Shown piece by piece: positions 6,887-8,576 of a DNA stretch of 8,576 bases (within the stretch, counting starts at the first letter, position 1; each line of letters opens with the position of its first letter). This DNA comes from Verrucomicrobiota bacterium (GTDB lineage Bacteria > Verrucomicrobiota > Verrucomicrobiia > Verrucomicrobiales > DEV007), in the NCBI GenBank assembly GCA_027618625.1, contig JAQCER010000088.1, positions 1 through 8,576 on the forward strand, written 5' to 3'. The notes below the pieces were generated by a model, which worked only from the letters and a program-made list of their open reading frames with translations, was not told the origin of the DNA and ran no database searches. A program made the position numbers and the translations under genes.

Positions 6887-7828
6887 ATGAAATTTCCCCA
6901 CTTCAAAAACCGTAAGCTGATCACTGCCCTCTGTGTTCTCTCGCTCGCTCAGCTCGTTCAGCTACTGCCCACTCGGGCGCAGGACGCGCCGTCGGCAGAT
7001 GTGGAAACCGTCGCCGGCAGATTGCGTGCGACCGTTGAGGCAGTGGAGGCACTGGAAAGGAAAGTCGCGTTGCTCGAGAGTGGGGCTGCGATCGCTCGTG
7101 AGGAACGGGATCAGGCGGTGGCAGAACTGGAACAGATGAAGCAGGCAAAGGTCGACGCAGTGGCGGCTGACCTCTTTGCGGAAGGCGTGGAACATTGGAA
7201 GATCCTAGAAGACTTTCCATCCAATGGTGGCATCGCGGCGACTGACGAGAAGGGTGTCTTCCGCATGAGGATGGGTGATCCGCTGAGTGGCATTCGCTAC
7301 ACGGGCCCGCTCGATCTTCCTGTGACGAACTACGAGATTTCTCTGGAAGCCCGTCGCACCAAAGGCACGGATTTCTTCTGCGCGCTGACCTTTCCTGTGA
7401 ATGACATCAAGACGTGCTGCACTTTTGTCGCCGGTGGCTGGGGAGGTGCTCTAGCCGGCATCTCAAGCCTCGATGGCATGGATGCGGCCAACAACGACAC
7501 GTCCACTTTCCACAAGTTTGAACTGAATCAATGGTACGCGTTTCGCATCCAAGTCACGCCCGAGTCCCTGAAGGTGTGGATGGATGGCAAGAGTATCGTC
7601 GATGTGGAGTTGGCCGATCGTCGTGTTGGTATGCGTTGGGGGGATATTGAATACTGTGTGCCGTTCGGGCTGGCGACGTATGTGACAGCAGGGGAATTTC
7701 GCAATTTCAAAATCGGGCGCACGGATGGTAAGCCTATAGAACCGAAGAAACCGGACGCAGCCCCGGCACCGGCACCGGCAGATGCGAAAGATGGGGAAGG
7801 TGTGAAAGATGGGGACGCTGCGCAATAG
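6887..7828 (+). CDS. Secreted coiled-coil protein with concanavalin-like (DUF1080-like) domain
   Basis: The 313-residue product starts with a signal peptide (basic KFPHFKNRK, then LITALCVLSLAQLVQLL) with likely cleavage at TRA-QD near residue 31. Residues ~38-92 form an acidic/basic helix of coiled-coil character (VEALERKVALLES, REERDQAVAELEQM). Residues ~94-283 form a beta-rich domain with LPVTNYE (144-150), ALTFPVN (166-172) and GGWGG (183-187). The run WYAFRIQVTPESLKVWMDGK resembles DUF1080/laminin-G-like concanavalin folds, which often bind or cleave glycans. No catalytic residues can be named. Cysteines 177-178 are adjacent, and C177 and C257 are kept in the paralogue. The tail (284-313) is rich in Pro, Ala, Lys and Asp. 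No Shine-Dalgarno sequence precedes the ATG. The last 20 bp overlap the next gene. Exact function is unknown. Confidence 0.88.
   Translation: MKFPHFKNRKLITALCVLSLAQLVQLLPTRAQDAPSADVETVAGRLRATVEAVEALERKVALLESGAAIAREERDQAVAELEQMKQAKVDAVAADLFAEGVEHWKILEDFPSNGGIAATDEKGVFRMRMGDPLSGIRYTGPLDLPVTNYEISLEARRTKGTDFFCALTFPVNDIKTCCTFVAGGWGGALAGISSLDGMDAANNDTSTFHKFELNQWYAFRIQVTPESLKVWMDGKSIVDVELADRRVGMRWGDIEYCVPFGLATYVTAGEFRNFKIGRTDGKPIEPKKPDAAPAPAPADAKDGEGVKDGDAAQ
7316..7338 (+). repeat. 23 bp exact repeat shared with the downstream paralogue (8100-8122)
   Basis: Bases 7316-7338 are identical to 8100-8122, coding LPVTNYEI in both genes, 784 bp apart. The two modules are otherwise about half identical in protein. 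A perfect DNA match of this length, including third codon positions, suggests local duplication with recent gene conversion. Confidence 0.7.
7786..7815 (+). repeat. 18 bp period duplication at the gene junction
   Basis: GAAAGATGGGGA appears at 7786-7797 and again at 7804-7815. In the upstream gene this encodes KDGEGVKDGD (residues 301-310). The second copy contains the ATG (7809) of the next gene. The first copy's ATG (7791) is in the same frame but meets TGA after four codons, so it cannot be that gene's start. Confidence 0.6.
7793..7800 (+). promoter_or_regulatory. Shine-Dalgarno sequence for the lipoprotein gene
   Basis: GGGGAAGG ends 8 bases before the ATG at 7809 and lies inside the upstream coding sequence. 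It is the only clear ribosome binding site in the window. It supports the 7809 start and translation coupled to the upstream gene. Confidence 0.6.
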
Positions 7829-8543
7829 AGCGTCGTCCCTCGGGCTTGGCGCGATCGTTCTGTTAATGTCAGGTTGCTCGGAGGAAAATAACACACCACC
7901 GAAGAAACAGATCGAGCCGGGTAATGGCGTCCGGGTGAAGGCGGCTATGGAAGTCGACCTGCTGGCCGAGGGTTCCCAGCACTGGCAGGTATTGCAGGAT
8001 ATTTCCGGGAATGCTGGGGTCGAATTCAGAGAGGACGGAACGTGCCGCATCCTTGATGGCGAACCCATCAGCGCGATCCGCTATGCAGGGCCATGGGAAC
8101 TTCCTGTGACGAACTACGAGATCCTCTACGACGCGTGCCACCTCGATGGGCCGGACTTCTTTGCCGCACTTACCTTTCCGGTCAATTCGCTGGATACCTG
8201 CGCGACATTTGTTCCCGGCGGCTGGGGCGGATCGGTTACCGGCATCTCATGTATCGATGGTGTTGATGCATCTGCGAACGAGACCGCCAGCACCTGCGAT
8301 TATCCAGTGGGCGAGTGGTTCACTTTTCGAATCGAAGTCCGTCCGGACGTGTTGAAGGTCTGGAATGGCGGTGCGATCATCGTGAAGGCACCGCTGGCGG
8401 GAAAAAAGATCAGCCTGCGCCAGGGAGATATCGAACAGTGTGCTCCGCTGGGGCTGTCGACCTACATGACGGTCGGGGAGGTGCGGAAAATCGTCATCCG
8501 CACGCTGGATGGAAAGCCGCTCTGGAAGCGGAGTATCGAATAG
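7809..8543 (+). CDS. Predicted lipoprotein, paralogue of the preceding concanavalin-like protein
   Basis: The 244-residue product begins MGTLRNRASSLGLGAIVLLM followed by SGC. This is a lipoprotein signal with the lipid-modified cysteine expected at residue 23, and a short polar linker follows. Residues ~49-240 align end to end with residues ~94-283 of the preceding protein, at roughly half identity by eye. Shared blocks are LPVTNYE (98-104), ALTFPVN, TFVPGGWGG (GGWGG at 137-141), GDIEQCAPLGLSTY and DGKP. The coiled-coil stem and charged tail of its partner are absent. C131 and C191 match C177 and C257 of the partner. The gene overlaps the upstream stop by 20 bp and has its own Shine-Dalgarno sequence, so the pair is probably co-translated. 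It is likely anchored in a membrane facing the periplasm. Whether it binds a glycan, a protein or its own paralogue is unknown. Confidence 0.9.
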   Translation: MGTLRNRASSLGLGAIVLLMSGCSEENNTPPKKQIEPGNGVRVKAAMEVDLLAEGSQHWQVLQDISGNAGVEFREDGTCRILDGEPISAIRYAGPWELPVTNYEILYDACHLDGPDFFAALTFPVNSLDTCATFVPGGWGGSVTGISCIDGVDASANETASTCDYPVGEWFTFRIEVRPDVLKVWNGGAIIVKAPLAGKKISLRQGDIEQCAPLGLSTYMTVGEVRKIVIRTLDGKPLWKRSIE

Positions 8544-8576
8544 TGAGTAGTCGGGGGTGTAGTGGTCGGGCGTTAC

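Noticed and set aside
7463..8068. Minus-strand open frame of 201 codons across the paralogue junction
   Set aside because: It is antisense to two genes with clear homology to each other; the translation looks like a shadow.
8544..8576. Downstream end of the paralogue pair as a terminator
   Set aside because: Only 33 bp are visible and they contain no inverted repeat.

Overview
The window looks like chromosomal DNA from a Planctomycetota or Verrucomicrobiota bacterium. This rests on protein content (large secreted quinoprotein/cytochrome/Calx-beta fusions, DUF885 metallopeptidase-like proteins, small secreted concanavalin-like proteins) and on mostly absent Shine-Dalgarno sequences. No marker gene is present, so the assignment is tentative.

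The left half (1-4381, minus strand) is one continuous reading frame of at least 1460 codons that starts at 4381 and runs off the left edge. It encodes an exported protein with, in order, a signal peptide, a PQQ-type sugar/sorbosone dehydrogenase beta-propeller, a region with two CXXCH haem motifs, an Ig-like domain, and a tandem series of Calx-beta domains repeating at exactly 109 residues. Five copies are complete and the sixth is cut by the window edge. Plus-strand reading frames over this stretch are shadows.

The middle (4382-4795) is a divergent intergenic region. It holds an AT-rich core and several perfect inverted repeats. One 9+9 bp hairpin lies four bases before the start codon of the large gene, and a 16 bp palindrome carries a TATAAT box on both strands.

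The right half (plus strand) has three genes. The first (4796-6574) is an exported DUF885-family predicted zinc metallopeptidase with HExxPGH and EGWG motifs. After a 312 bp gap with a weak candidate promoter come two overlapping genes (6887-7828 and 7809-8543). These encode paralogues of one concanavalin-like/DUF1080-like module: the first secreted with a coiled-coil stem and a charged tail, the second a predicted lipoprotein. They are probably one translationally coupled unit.

All four products are predicted to be exported. A shared pathway cannot be shown from sequence. A reasonable reading is a cell-envelope locus for oxidation of sugars or alcohols (large gene), peptide cleavage (DUF885) and binding or scaffolding (paralogue pair). 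No RNA gene, CRISPR array, insertion sequence or convincing terminator was seen.
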